Shown here: positions 42,323 to 51,900 of the stretch, piece after piece
Numbering within the stretch: the stretch's first letter is position 1
Layout of the letters: every line of letters starts with the position of its first letter
Source of the DNA: Blastococcus sp. Marseille-P5729
GTDB lineage: Bacteria > Actinomycetota > Actinomycetes > Mycobacteriales > Antricoccaceae
Assembly: GCF_900292035.1 (NCBI RefSeq)
Contig: NZ_OMPO01000001.1
Coordinates: 1,433,192-1,497,191 of the forward strand
DNA: 64,000 nt
Direction: 5' to 3'
Notes under the pieces: generated by a model
What the model was told of the DNA's origin: nothing
Database searches by the model: none
What the model saw: the letters and a program-made list of their open reading frames with translations, nothing else
Program-made: the position numbers and the translations under genes

Positions 42323-42505
42323 TCTGCTCTCGGGACCTCTGTGACAGTTCTGTGCCAGGACACCCGCGCACTGTCACCGATGTGCTGCGACATACCGCGA
42401 TCGTGCCGGCTGCGAGGTAACGGCTACCGCATCCGGGGTCCCTCTGTGCGGGCGGATGCGCGTTAGGGCATTCCGGACGCCGCGCGGTACCCTCCTCATC
42501 GTCAT

Positions 42506-42608
42506 CAGACGCGCTAGCGAGGAACCCGGTGAGAATCCGGGACGGTCGCGCCACTGTGAGCATGCTGCGCTACGCGCCGCACGTGAGTCAGGAACTCGCC
42601 CGCGTCTG
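42506..42608 (+). ncRNA. Cobalamin riboswitch upstream of cbiMNQO
   Basis: P1 stem CAGACGCG (42506-42513) with CGCGTCTG (42601-42608). Core elements GGAACCCGGTGAGAATCCGG, GGTCGCGCCACTGTGAGC and GAGTCAGGAACTC are in order, a textbook B12 element. TACCCT at 42487-42492 can be its -10. A TCGGGA/TCCCGA stem (about 42617-42635) next to the AGAGAGG ribosome site may serve as the expression platform. Confidence 0.92.
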
Positions 42609-42649
42609 CCCCCCGTTCGGGACGCGCACTCCCGAGAGAGGTCCGCGAT

Positions 42650-43336
42650 ATGCATATCGCCGAGGGTTTTCTGCCCCCTGTCCACGCGGCTTGCTGGACA
42701 ATAGCCGCCGCACCGTTCGTCGTCCACGGCACTCGTGCCCTCGCTCGCACCGCCAAGGAACATCCGAACGCCAAGCTGCTGCTGGGCGCGGCCGGAGCGT
42801 TCACCTTTGTTATGTCGGCGATCAAGCTGCCGTCGGTCACGGGCAGCTCGTCGCACCCGACCGGCACGGGAGTCGGCGCGATCATCTTCAGACCTCCCGT
42901 GATGGCCTCACTGAGCACTGTCGTCCTGCTTTTCCAGGCATTGCTGCTCGCGCACGGTGGGCTGACCACCCTCGGCGCCAATGTCTTCTCGATGGGAGTC
43001 GTCGGCCCCTGGGTCGGCTACGGCATCTATCGGCTGCTCGGCAAGGCGCCGTTCTCCGTCGCAGTCTTCTGCGGTGTCGCGATGGCAAATCTCGCGACCT
43101 ACGTGATGACAGCGACACAGCTCGCGCTGGCGTTCCCCAGCGGCCACGGCGGCTTCGGCGCCGCCTGGGTCGAGTTCATGGGCGTCTTCGCCGTCACCCA
43201 GATCCCCTTGGCGATCATCGAAGGCTTGATCGGCGTCCTGCTGTTCAATGCCCTGCGGTCGTGGGCACCCAAGGAGCTCTCTGAGCTCAAGGTGGCGCTG
43301 CCCGAGGCGAAGGACAAGGAGCCGGCTCATGCGTAG
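42650..43336 (+). CDS. cbiM: Cobalt ECF transporter S component CbiM
   Basis: Substrate-binding membrane subunit of 228 residues. The N-terminus MHIAEGFLPPVHAACW is the metal-binding hallmark of CbiM/NikM (Met-His at positions 1-2, where the start must be exact). About seven helices, with SSSHPTGTGVGAIIFRPPV and ANVFSMGVVGPWVGYGIYR typical of CbiM. The riboswitch upstream and cob genes around indicate cobalt, not nickel. It overlaps cbiN by eight bases. Confidence 0.96.
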   Translation: MHIAEGFLPPVHAACWTIAAAPFVVHGTRALARTAKEHPNAKLLLGAAGAFTFVMSAIKLPSVTGSSSHPTGTGVGAIIFRPPVMASLSTVVLLFQALLLAHGGLTTLGANVFSMGVVGPWVGYGIYRLLGKAPFSVAVFCGVAMANLATYVMTATQLALAFPSGHGGFGAAWVEFMGVFAVTQIPLAIIEGLIGVLLFNALRSWAPKELSELKVALPEAKDKEPAHA

Positions 43337-43688
43337 GTGGATGATCAACACGCTTATCGTCATCGCGGTTGCGGTTCTCTTCGGGATCGCCTTCATGCTG
43401 GGAAACCAGAAGGAGGTCGCGGACGGCGACGAGGTCTTCGGCGGCACGGACGCCGCCGCCACCGAGATGGTGGAGGAGGCCAACCCCGACTACGAGCCCT
43501 GGTTCTCACCACTGTTCGAGGCCGAGTCCGGCGAGATCGAGTCGGGCCTGTTCGCGCTTCAGGCGGCGATCGGCGCCGGCGTCCTCGGGTTCGCGCTCGG
43601 CGCACTGTGGCAGCGTAACCGGCCCCGCACGGACGCTCACGGCTCCGTCGTCGGCCCGAGCGCGCCGCACTCGACAGACGCCCGCTAG
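43329..43688 (+). CDS. cbiN: Cobalt transporter accessory protein CbiN
   Basis: Protein of 119 residues with two membrane helices (INTLIVIAVAVLFGIAFMLG and LFALQAAIGAGVLGFALGAL) enclosing an extracytoplasmic acidic loop (FGGTDAAATEMVEEANPDY, EPWFSPLFE). CbiN is required with CbiM for Co2+ uptake. The C-terminal tail is longer than usual. Confidence 0.93.
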   Translation: MRRWMINTLIVIAVAVLFGIAFMLGNQKEVADGDEVFGGTDAAATEMVEEANPDYEPWFSPLFEAESGEIESGLFALQAAIGAGVLGFALGALWQRNRPRTDAHGSVVGPSAPHSTDAR

Positions 43689-43691
43689 CGA

Positions 43692-44465
43692 ATGGCGCGA
43701 CTCGCCCTCGATGACGCGGCGTGGAGCAGCCACTGGAGAGGCCGATCGACAGCGGAGAAGGCGCTGCTGTCGATCGGTCTGCTGCTGGTCGCAGTCACGT
43801 CGCCGGCGCCGTGGGTCTCGCTGCTGATTCTCGGCACGGCGATGACGATCGCGATCGCCCTCGCCCGGGTGCCGGCCCGCGGCTACCTGCTGGCGCTGCT
43901 CGCGCCCGCCTCGTTCGTGATCATCGGGTCGGCGGTGATCGCCGTGCACATCGGCACACCGCCGCCCGACGCGGTGTGGTCGTGGGGTCCGTTCTCGGCA
44001 ACCACGCAGAGCCTGCTTCTCGCGGCCCAGGTGACCACGCGGAGTATGGCGGCGTTCTCAGCACTCCTCCTGCTCGCGTCGACGACACCGATGTCGGACA
44101 TCCTCACCGGCCTACGACGGCTGCGAGTGCCGGAGGTGCTGATCGACATCGCGAGCCTCATCTACCGGCTACTGTTCGCCTTGCTCGGGGCGGCATCGAC
44201 CATCATGGAGGCGCAACGAGCCCGCCTCGGTTACTCCTCGGGCCGCGCGGCCCGGCGGTCGGTCGGCGCCCTCGGTGGCGCCGTACTCATGCAGGCATGG
44301 GGCCGAGCACGACGGCTGGAGGAGGGCCTCGCCGGACGCGGCTACACCGGCTCGCTGCGGACGCTGTCGGCTGCCCGGCCGGTCTCGGTGTGGTTCGTGG
44401 TCGCAGCAGTCATACTCCTCGCCGCGCTCGTGACCGTCTCGGTTCTGGCGAGGTTCATGCGATGA
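43692..44465 (+). CDS. cbiQ: Cobalt ECF transporter T component CbiQ
   Basis: Coupling membrane subunit of 257 residues with five to six helices. LDDAAWSSHWRGRSTAEKALL at the start and the cytoplasmic coupling motifs EAQRARLGYSSG and AWGRARRLEEGLAGRGYTG (Ala-Arg-Gly signatures) are diagnostic. It overlaps cbiO by four bases (ATGA). Confidence 0.94.
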   Translation: MARLALDDAAWSSHWRGRSTAEKALLSIGLLLVAVTSPAPWVSLLILGTAMTIAIALARVPARGYLLALLAPASFVIIGSAVIAVHIGTPPPDAVWSWGPFSATTQSLLLAAQVTTRSMAAFSALLLLASTTPMSDILTGLRRLRVPEVLIDIASLIYRLLFALLGAASTIMEAQRARLGYSSGRAARRSVGALGGAVLMQAWGRARRLEEGLAGRGYTGSLRTLSAARPVSVWFVVAAVILLAALVTVSVLARFMR

Positions 44466-45334
44466 CGCCGGCCGACGACGCGATGCTCCTGGCGGCTGAA
44501 TCGGTGCGCGCTGGCTACCGCGGGGCTCCCGACGTGTTACACGACGCCTCGGTGCAGGTCATGAGGGGAGTGCGGCTGGCCGTCATGGGCGCCAACGGCT
44601 CCGGCAAGACCACTCTGCTTCGCTGCCTCTCGGGAGCACATGAGCCCGCATCCGGCACCGTCATCTCGCGTGGTACTCCCTTGCGCTATAAGCAAAGTGC
44701 GATGAACACCCACCGGCAGCACGTGCAGCTCGTGCTGCAGGATCCTGACGATCAGCTCTTCTCCGCCGACGTCCGAGCAGACGTGTCGTTCGGGCCGATC
44801 AACCTCGGGCTGCCCGACGCGGCCGTGCTCGCGAGGGTCCGCGAGGCCCTCGACCTGCTCGGCATCGCCGATCTCGCCGACCGCGCCGTGCATCAGCTCT
44901 CGTACGGGCAGCGAAAACGAGTAGCGATCGCCGGTGCCATCGCGATGCGCCCGTCCGTGCTGCTGCTCGACGAACCGAGCGCCGGCCTCGACCCTACGAC
45001 CGTCCACCAGCTGTACGGCGTTCTGCGCCGGCTCGAGGATGCCGGCACCACCGTCGTGCTGGCCACCCACGATGTGGATCTCGCCTGGCGCTGGGCGGAT
45101 GAGGTCGCGGTCGTGCACGCGGGCGTCGTGCAGCAGGGACCAGTCGCCGACGTGCTCACCGACGACGCGCTGCTCGATGCCGCTCGGCTACAGCTTCCGT
45201 GGCAGGTCGACCTGCTCCGCCGGGCCGGGATTGCCTTCGATGCGGCGAACCGGCCCCGCTCGCCCGCCGACATCGCTGATCTGATCCGCGACGGATCAGC
45301 AAGAGGCGATGATGTCCTTGGCGATCCGGGCTAA
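44462..45334 (+). CDS. cbiO: Cobalt ECF transporter ATPase CbiO
   Basis: ATP-binding subunit of 290 residues: Walker A GANGSGKTTLLRCLSG, Q-loop QLVLQDPDDQLFS, signature LSYGQRKRVAIAGA, Walker B VLLLDEPSAGLD and switch His in LATHDVDLAW. Last gene of the cbiMNQO operon. An imperfect GC-rich hairpin (45369-45391) lies in the 97-base gap before the convergent cobIJ. Confidence 0.96.
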   Translation: MTPADDAMLLAAESVRAGYRGAPDVLHDASVQVMRGVRLAVMGANGSGKTTLLRCLSGAHEPASGTVISRGTPLRYKQSAMNTHRQHVQLVLQDPDDQLFSADVRADVSFGPINLGLPDAAVLARVREALDLLGIADLADRAVHQLSYGQRKRVAIAGAIAMRPSVLLLDEPSAGLDPTTVHQLYGVLRRLEDAGTTVVLATHDVDLAWRWADEVAVVHAGVVQQGPVADVLTDDALLDAARLQLPWQVDLLRRAGIAFDAANRPRSPADIADLIRDGSARGDDVLGDPG

Positions 45335-45431
45335 GGCGACCTGACCGACGGCGCGGAAGGGATGCAGCGGTTCCGGCGCCGCCGCCGAACCAGTCGGGCA
45401 AGGAGCGACCGGGGCATTCCGTGGCGCTGCG

Positions 45432-46955
45432 TCAGTCCGACACGAAGCGCGGGGTCCAGACCCGGCCGGACGGCGTGACGCGGGTGGACGACGCGCCGAC
45501 GATCACCAGGCACTTCATGTCGACCGTCTCGGTGTCGAGCTCGTCGAGCGTGGTGACCTGCAGTGACTCCTCTGCCCGGCCGACGTCCCGCGCGACGATC
45601 ACGATGGTGCCGGGGGCCTTTACCTCCAGCAGCACCTGACGGGCCTGCTCGAGCTGATCGGGACGCGAACGGGAGCGCGGGTTGTAGATCGCGACCACAA
45701 AGTCGCCCTCGCCCGCTGCGCGGAGCCGCTTCTCGATGACCTGCCACGGCTTGAGCCGGTCGCTCATCGACATCAGCACCAGATCGGCACCGAGCGGCGC
45801 TCCGGCGAGGGCCGAGGCGGCCAGCGCGGCCGAGATCCCCGGTGCCACGTTGATGTCGACATCCGCGTAGGCCGGGTCCTCCGCAGCCTCGAAGACGGCG
45901 GCGGCCATGCCGAACACTCCTGCGTCGCCGCCGGAGACGACCGCCACCTCGCGGCCGCTCTTCGCCAGCTGGAGGGCGTGCCGGCCGCGGTCGACCTCGA
46001 CGGTGTTGCCACTGGCATGCCGGGTGAGACCCTCGCGCTGGGGCACCCGATCGACGTACGGCGCATAGCCGATGACGTCGTCCACGCGGGCCAGGATCTC
46101 ACCGGCCTCGGGCGAGAGCCACTTGTCCGGCCCAGGGCCGAGCCCGACGACGTGGACTGTTCCCGTCTGCTTTTCCGCAGTGGCGGCGATCTGCGTTTCG
46201 TCTCGGGTCGCGCGGCCGGCAGCGTCCGCGCGCCGATCGAGTCCGGGGACGACGATGATCGACATGTACGGCACAGTGGTGGGGTCGACCTCCCGCGCCG
46301 GCATGATCTGCTGGGAGTCTCGGGTGGCCCGCTCGACATACACCGCCCGGTCAAGTACGCCGGCCTGTCGCAGCGCCTCCCGGACTCCACTGAAGGTGCG
46401 GCCCAGCTTCATGATCACTGCGGCGTCGGTGTCGGCCAGACGGCGCGCCAGCTCTGGGACGGGAAGGGTGCCGGGGAGCACGGTGAGCACGTCCTCGTGA
46501 CGGCACAGCGGCTCGGGGATCGCCGCGGTGGCGCCCGCCATCGCCGTCACCCCCGGCACCACCTCGGTGGCGAAGCGCGGTGAAAGCCGGTCGTACAGAT
46601 ACATGAACGACCCGTAGAACAGTGGATCGCCCTCCGCGATGACGACGACGTCGCGGTCTTGCTCGAGGTGCGCGGCGAGCCGCCGCTCGCACTCGGCATA
46701 GAAGTCGTTCAGCAGCCCGTGATAACCGCCGGGGTGATCGTAGTTCCCCGTCGTGACCGGATATCGCAGCTCTTCCTCGATCACGCCCGCTGGAATCAGA
46801 TCGGCCGCGATCGCGCGCGCAATCGACTGCTTGCCGCCCGCTCCGGCGTGATACGCGATCACATCGGCGTTCCCGATCAACCCGGCCGCCTTGACGGTGA
46901 TCAGGCCCGGATCACCCGGTCCAAGGCCAACTCCCCACAGTCGTCCCGTGCTCAT
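45432..46955 (-). CDS. cobIJ: CobI-CobJ fusion: precorrin-2 C20- and precorrin-3B C17-methyltransferase
   Basis: Protein of 507 residues with two tetrapyrrole methylase domains. Residues about 1-245 are CobI (LWGVGLGPGDPGLITVKA; VVVIAEGDPLFYGSFMYLYD). Residues about 265-507 are CobJ (VHVVGLGPGPDKWLSPEA; VAVVSGGDAGVFGMAAAVFE; YNPRSRSRPDQLEQA). The fusion is common in actinobacteria. CobJ contracts the ring after CobG. ATG overlaps the cobH stop by four bases. Confidence 0.95.
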   Translation of the reverse strand: MSTGRLWGVGLGPGDPGLITVKAAGLIGNADVIAYHAGAGGKQSIARAIAADLIPAGVIEEELRYPVTTGNYDHPGGYHGLLNDFYAECERRLAAHLEQDRDVVVIAEGDPLFYGSFMYLYDRLSPRFATEVVPGVTAMAGATAAIPEPLCRHEDVLTVLPGTLPVPELARRLADTDAAVIMKLGRTFSGVREALRQAGVLDRAVYVERATRDSQQIMPAREVDPTTVPYMSIIVVPGLDRRADAAGRATRDETQIAATAEKQTGTVHVVGLGPGPDKWLSPEAGEILARVDDVIGYAPYVDRVPQREGLTRHASGNTVEVDRGRHALQLAKSGREVAVVSGGDAGVFGMAAAVFEAAEDPAYADVDINVAPGISAALAASALAGAPLGADLVLMSMSDRLKPWQVIEKRLRAAGEGDFVVAIYNPRSRSRPDQLEQARQVLLEVKAPGTIVIVARDVGRAEESLQVTTLDELDTETVDMKCLVIVGASSTRVTPSGRVWTPRFVSD

Positions 46956-47638
46956 GCGAGCTCGGACTCGTGCGCGAGCGCGTTGAGCGCGGCAGCCGCC
47001 ATCGCCGATCCGCCACGACGGCCGTGCACCACGATCCATGGGACCTGGCCGCCCTCGGGCAACTCGTGCTCGGCTAACGCAGTCTTCGACTCGGCCGAGC
47101 CGACGAAGCCGACGGGCATGCCCACGATCGCGGCCGGGCGAGGGGTCCCGAGGGAGGGATCCTCCAGCATCTCCAGCAGATGGAACAGCGCGGTCGGGGC
47201 GTTGCCGACCGCGACGACCGCACCCTCCAGCCGGTCGGCCCACAGCGAGACGGCCGCCGCAGATCGGGTGGTTTGCCATTCTCGCGCCAATGCAGGAACC
47301 CGGTCGTCGCGCAGCAGACAGATCACCTCGTTGTCGGCGGGCAGCCGGCGACGGGTCACGCCGTGCGCGACCATGTTGCTGTCCGCGAGGATCGGGGCGC
47401 CCGATCGCAGCGCCGAGCGCGCGGCGCGGACGACGTCCGGGTGCGCGGCGATCTGGTCGGCGACGGCTACATCGCCTGCGGCGTGGACGATCCGGACTGC
47501 GACATCGGTGACGTCGTCCGGCAACGCCGACAACCGCGCGCGAGCCTCGTCGCGGATCATCCCGAAGGACTGGCGGTAGATCTCCTGCCCGTCGGTCTCG
47601 TACTCGTATGCGCGGGCGGGCCTGTGGATCTGGTTCAT
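46952..47638 (-). CDS. cobH: Precorrin-8X methylmutase
   Basis: Moves the methyl group from C11 to C12 to give hydrogenobyrinic acid. The 228 residues contain the catalytic His segment ILADSNMVAHGVTRRRLP, PTALFHLLEMLEDP, IVGMPVGFVGSAESK and IVVHGRRGGSAMAAAALNAL, all CobH/CbiC features. ATG overlaps the cobG stop (ATGA). Confidence 0.96.
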   Translation of the reverse strand: MNQIHRPARAYEYETDGQEIYRQSFGMIRDEARARLSALPDDVTDVAVRIVHAAGDVAVADQIAAHPDVVRAARSALRSGAPILADSNMVAHGVTRRRLPADNEVICLLRDDRVPALAREWQTTRSAAAVSLWADRLEGAVVAVGNAPTALFHLLEMLEDPSLGTPRPAAIVGMPVGFVGSAESKTALAEHELPEGGQVPWIVVHGRRGGSAMAAAALNALAHESELA

Positions 47639-48753
47639 TGGGCGGGCTCCAGGTCTGCGATCAACGCGCGAGCTTGTACGAGATCGGCGGGGTTGATGAC
47701 GTCGATCGCCTGTGCCGGGTGTCCACACCGACGATCACAGCCGCTGACGTGCACCGCCGGCACGTCCTCATCGCGCGCGAGACCGCGAGCGATCTGCAAT
47801 GTCGGCGAGCCGGTGCGAGCACAGTGCGGCGCGCCCACGCAGGCAGTCACCCGAGTGAACCCGCTGGCGGCATCGACGACCAGTCCCGCACCGGCCACCC
47901 GCGAGGCCTGGGCCGCAGCACCAGGCACGAGCACGGACCGCCATGGCGTCAGCACGACCTCCTCCGCCAGCTCGGTGAGCAGCTCGGCCTGATGCTGCTC
48001 CAGCATGCCGAGCGGGACCCCGGCCAGGAGGTCGTCGCCGTACGCACCCGGGGACGGAGGGGCGCTGACCCGCGGCTCGCCGACGGGCCCGGCACCCTCG
48101 CCGAGCAGGTCCGCCCGGCCGGAGAGCTCACGAGCATTCCAGATCACCGGCTGGTGCCCGCTCGGCTCGCGATGCGCGACGAACCGGCGGCTGGCCTCGA
48201 TCCGCGCGGCGGCGGCGTCGGCCCGCGTCACCTGGCGACCGAGGCCGGAGCTCGCCGCCCGGACGATTCCGTGCTCGGGGGCGCTTGCCTGGTAGGAGAC
48301 ATCCCACGGCGTACTCATCACGTCCCCGGATCCGTCGTCGATCGCGACCAGCCAGCGACCGGGCAGCCGGGCCAGCGTCGGGTCGGCGCGCAGCACCTCG
48401 TCGTACGCCGCGACAATCGCAGCGACCGGGGTGGCCTCGAACGGTGAGGCGATGATGTTGCGCATCACCTCGTGGGTGGACGACGGCAGCAGGCCGAGCT
48501 CGATAACGAACGGCTCTAGGTCGGCCGGCAGCGGATCGGGAAGACCCCGCAGCTGGAGGTTCCCGCGGCTGGTGAGCTGGATGACCGGCGCTGCGTTCGT
48601 CGCGGCATACCGGGCGAGGGCGCTGAGCGTCGCCGTCGGGATATGTCCCCCCGGGGCCCGCAGCCGCACCAGTGTGCCGTCGCCGCTGACGTATGGACGC
48701 AGGACGCCGGGGCAGCGATCGTCGGCCGGACGCGTGGTTGAGCTCAGGGACAC
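47635..48753 (-). CDS. cobG: Precorrin-3B synthase
   Basis: Oxygen-dependent monooxygenase with siroheme/Fe4S4-type fold (372 residues), marking the aerobic pathway. N-terminal ferredoxin-like half (LVRLRAPGGHIPTATL; IQLTSRGNLQLRGLP) and cluster cysteines in TACVGAPHCARTG and VSGCDRRCGHP. GTG at 48753 is 6 bases after TACACT, so the cobG-H-IJ message is probably leaderless and not under the riboswitch that precedes the divergent cobN. Confidence 0.94.
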   Translation of the reverse strand: MSLSSTTRPADDRCPGVLRPYVSGDGTLVRLRAPGGHIPTATLSALARYAATNAAPVIQLTSRGNLQLRGLPDPLPADLEPFVIELGLLPSSTHEVMRNIIASPFEATPVAAIVAAYDEVLRADPTLARLPGRWLVAIDDGSGDVMSTPWDVSYQASAPEHGIVRAASSGLGRQVTRADAAAARIEASRRFVAHREPSGHQPVIWNARELSGRADLLGEGAGPVGEPRVSAPPSPGAYGDDLLAGVPLGMLEQHQAELLTELAEEVVLTPWRSVLVPGAAAQASRVAGAGLVVDAASGFTRVTACVGAPHCARTGSPTLQIARGLARDEDVPAVHVSGCDRRCGHPAQAIDVINPADLVQARALIADLEPAQ

Positions 48754-48759
48754 GCCGCG

Positions 48760-48765
48760 AGTGTA
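48760..48765 (-). promoter_or_regulatory. cobG leaderless -10 (TACACT)
   Basis: TACACT on the minus strand, 6 bases before the GTG start of cobG. The opposite promoter for cobN (TAGGCT, 48802-48807) lies about 40 bases away. Confidence 0.55.
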
Positions 48766-48814
48766 GGCCCAGCCGAATCCTGGCGCCCGCGGCGGTCCGG
48801 ATAGGCTGTCGAGC

Positions 48815-48917
48815 GGTCGCGCGTGCGGAACCCGGTGCGAATCCGGGGCGGTCCCGCCACTGTGAGCGCTCGTGCATCAGCTGCACCCGAGGGCAAGTCA
48901 GGAACGCCACCGCGGCC
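48815..48917 (+). ncRNA. Cobalamin riboswitch upstream of cobN
   Basis: P1 arms GGTCGCG (48815-48821) and CGCGGCC (48911-48917). Core GCGGAACCCGGTGCGAATCC, GGTCCCGCCACTGTGAGC and AAGTCAGGAACGCC. Two GC stems follow: CCACCGG/CCGGTGG (48922-48940) and CCGGGG/CCCCGG (48954-48973), the second ending next to the GAGGAG ribosome site (48975-48980). This suggests control of cobN translation or transcription by B12. Confidence 0.93.
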
Positions 48918-48990
48918 GAGACCACCGGGCAGGCCGGTGGCGACCCTACGCACCCGGGGCGCGGACACCCCGGCGAGGAGCTGCTAGTCG

Positions 48991-51900
48991 ATGGCCCGTA
49001 TCGCCCTCCTGTCGACCTCTGACACCGATCTGCTGAGCGCTCGCGCGAGCGGCGCCGATTACCTGTGGGCCAACCCCGCCCGCACCGCTGCCCCCGCGCT
49101 CGATGACTGCGACATCGTCATCGCGCGCGTCCTCGGCGGCCCGCAGGACCTCGCTACCCTCCTGCCCGGGCTGCCCGATCTCGCGGTGCCGGTGGTCGTG
49201 CTGGGCGGCGAGCAGGCCCCGAGCGCCGAGCTGATGACGCTGTCGACCGCACCGCAAGGCGCGGTCTCGGAGGCCCACCGCTATCTCGCGTACGGTGGCG
49301 CGGCGAACCTCGAGAACCTGCACCGCTTCCTGTCCGACACCCTCCTGATGACCGGCGACGGGTTCGAGCCGCCGGCCGAGCTGCCCACCTGGGGCGTGCT
49401 CGACCGGCCCGCGCCCCCGGACGCCGATCGGCCGCGGGTCGGCGTGCTGTTCTACCGCGCGCAGTACGCCGCCGAGAACACCGCCTACGTGCACGCCCTC
49501 GCCGACGCGATCGACGCGGCCGGCGGCATTGGCGTCCCGATCCACGCGACCTCGCTGCGCGATGCCCCCGACGAGCTGCTGGAGTACCTCGGCACCCTCG
49601 ACGCGCTGGTCACTACGGTCCTCGCGGCCGGCGGCACCCGGCCCGCGACGGCGTCCGCCGGCGGGGACGACGAGTCGTGGGACGTCGAAGCGCTCGCCAA
49701 CCTCGACATCCCCATCCTGCAAGGGTTGTGCCTGACCTGGAGTCGCGAGTCGTGGAGCGAGTCGGACGACGGTATGTCCCCGCTGGACGTCGCCACCCAG
49801 GTGGCGGTCCCGGAGTTCGACGGGCGGCTGATCACCGTCGCCTTCTCCTTCAAGGAGACCGACTCCGACGGCCTGCCGCATTACGTACCCGATGCCGAGC
49901 GCTGCGCGCGCGTCGCGCAAATCGCGGTCAACCACGCGCGGCTCCGGCACATCCCGCCGGCCGAGCGCAAGATCGCCGTGGTGCTGTCGGCGTACCCCAC
50001 CAAGCACTCCCGCATCGGCAACGCCGTCGGTCTCGATACTCCCGTGTCCACGATTCGGTTGCTGCGTGCGATGCGTGAGGCCGGCTACGACCTCGGCGCG
50101 CCGTGCACACTGCCCGGCGTCGATCCGCTGCCCCGGATCGACGGCGAGGAGCCCGACACCACCGCCGGCAACGCGCTGATCCACGCGCTGATCGAGGCCG
50201 GCGGCCAGGATCCCGAATGGCTCACCCAGCAGCAGGTCTCCGAGCACCAGGTGCGGATCCCCGCAGCGAGCTACCAGCAGTGGTTCGCCGCCCTGCCAGC
50301 GGATCTGCGCGAGGCGATGACCGACGCGTGGGGCGAGGCACCCGGCGAGCTGTTCGTCGACCGCAGCACCAACCCGGACGGCGAGATCGTCTCGGCCGCG
50401 CTCGTGTCGGGCAACGTCGTCCTGCTCGTCCAGCCGCCGCGAGGGTTCGGCGAGAACCCGATTGCGATCTATCACGACCCGGACCTCGCCCCGACCCACC
50501 ACTATGTGGCTACCTACCAGTGGATCGAGCGGGAGTTCGGTGCGCACGCGGTCGTCCACGTCGGCAAGCACGGCAACCTCGAATGGCTGCCCGGCAAGAA
50601 TCTCGCGCTGTCGGCGGGCTGCGGACCCGACGCGGCGCTGGGCAGTTTGCCGCTGATCTACCCCTTCCTGGTCAACGACCCCGGGGAAGGCACCCAGGCC
50701 AAGCGCCGCGCTCATGCGACCATCATCGACCACCTCGTGCCACCGATGGCCCGCGCCGAGTCGTACGGCGACATCGCGCGACTCGAGCAGCTGCTCGACG
50801 AGTACGGCAACGTCAGTGCGATGGACCCGGCGAAGGCACCCGCCCTGCGCGGTGAGATCTGGACGCTCATCCAGGCCGCCAAGATGGATCACGACCTCGG
50901 GCTCGAGCAGCGACCGGACGACGAGGCGTTCGACGAGTTCGTGATGCACGTCGACGGGTGGCTCTGCGAGATCAAGGACGTGCAGATCCGCGACGGGCTG
51001 CACGTGCTGGGCCAGGCGCCCGAGAGCGACGGCATGCTCAACCTGGTACTGGCGATGCTGCGCGCCAACCAGATGTTCGGCGGCACCACCGGCCACGTCC
51101 GCGGGCTGCGCTCGGCGCTCGGCCTGGAGGAGAACTCCTCGTCGAAGGCCGACACCGACGCTGCCGAGGAAACGGCTCGCGCGCTCGTCGTCGCGATGGC
51201 CGAGAATGCCTGGGACATGAGCAGAGTAGCGGACGTCGTCCGCTCGGTGCTCGGCGAGGCCAACGACGATGCCGCTGCCGCGCTCGAGTTCGCCTGCACC
51301 GAGATCGTGCCTCGGCTGCGGCGCACCGATCGGGAGATCGACATGGTGCTGCACGCGCTGGGCGGCGGATACATCCCCGCCGGCCCCTCCGGGTCGCCGC
51401 TGCGCGGCCTGGTCAACGTGCTGCCCACCGGACGCAACTTCTACTCCGTCGACCCCAAGGCGATCCCCTCCAGGCTGGCCTATCAGACCGGGTTGGCGAT
51501 GGCCGAGTCGCTGCTGGAGCGATACCAGGAGGAGACCGGCGAGCTGCCGCGCTCGGTCGGTCTGTCGGCGTGGGGCACCTCGGCGATGCGCACCTCGGGT
51601 GACGACATCGGCGAGGTGCTCGCCCTCATGGGTGTCGTACCGGTCTGGGACGAGCAGTCCCGACGGGTCGTCGGGCTCGAGCCGATTCCGCTCGACGAGC
51701 TGGGCCGCCCGCGGATCGACGTCACGGTAAGGATCTCAGGCTTCTTCCGAGACGCCTTCCCGCACGTCATCGCGCTGCTGGACGATGCCGTCAAGCTGGT
51801 CAGTGAGCTCGACGAGCCCGACGAGATGAACTACGTGCGCGCCAACGCCCGCGCCGACCTCGCCGAGCACGGCGACGAGCGCCGCTCGCGGACGCGCATC

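Noticed and set aside
48946-51354. 802-codon open frame on the minus strand inside cobN
   Set aside because: CobN motifs are continuous on the plus strand. The antisense product is Gly/Asp/Arg-rich without any family pattern.
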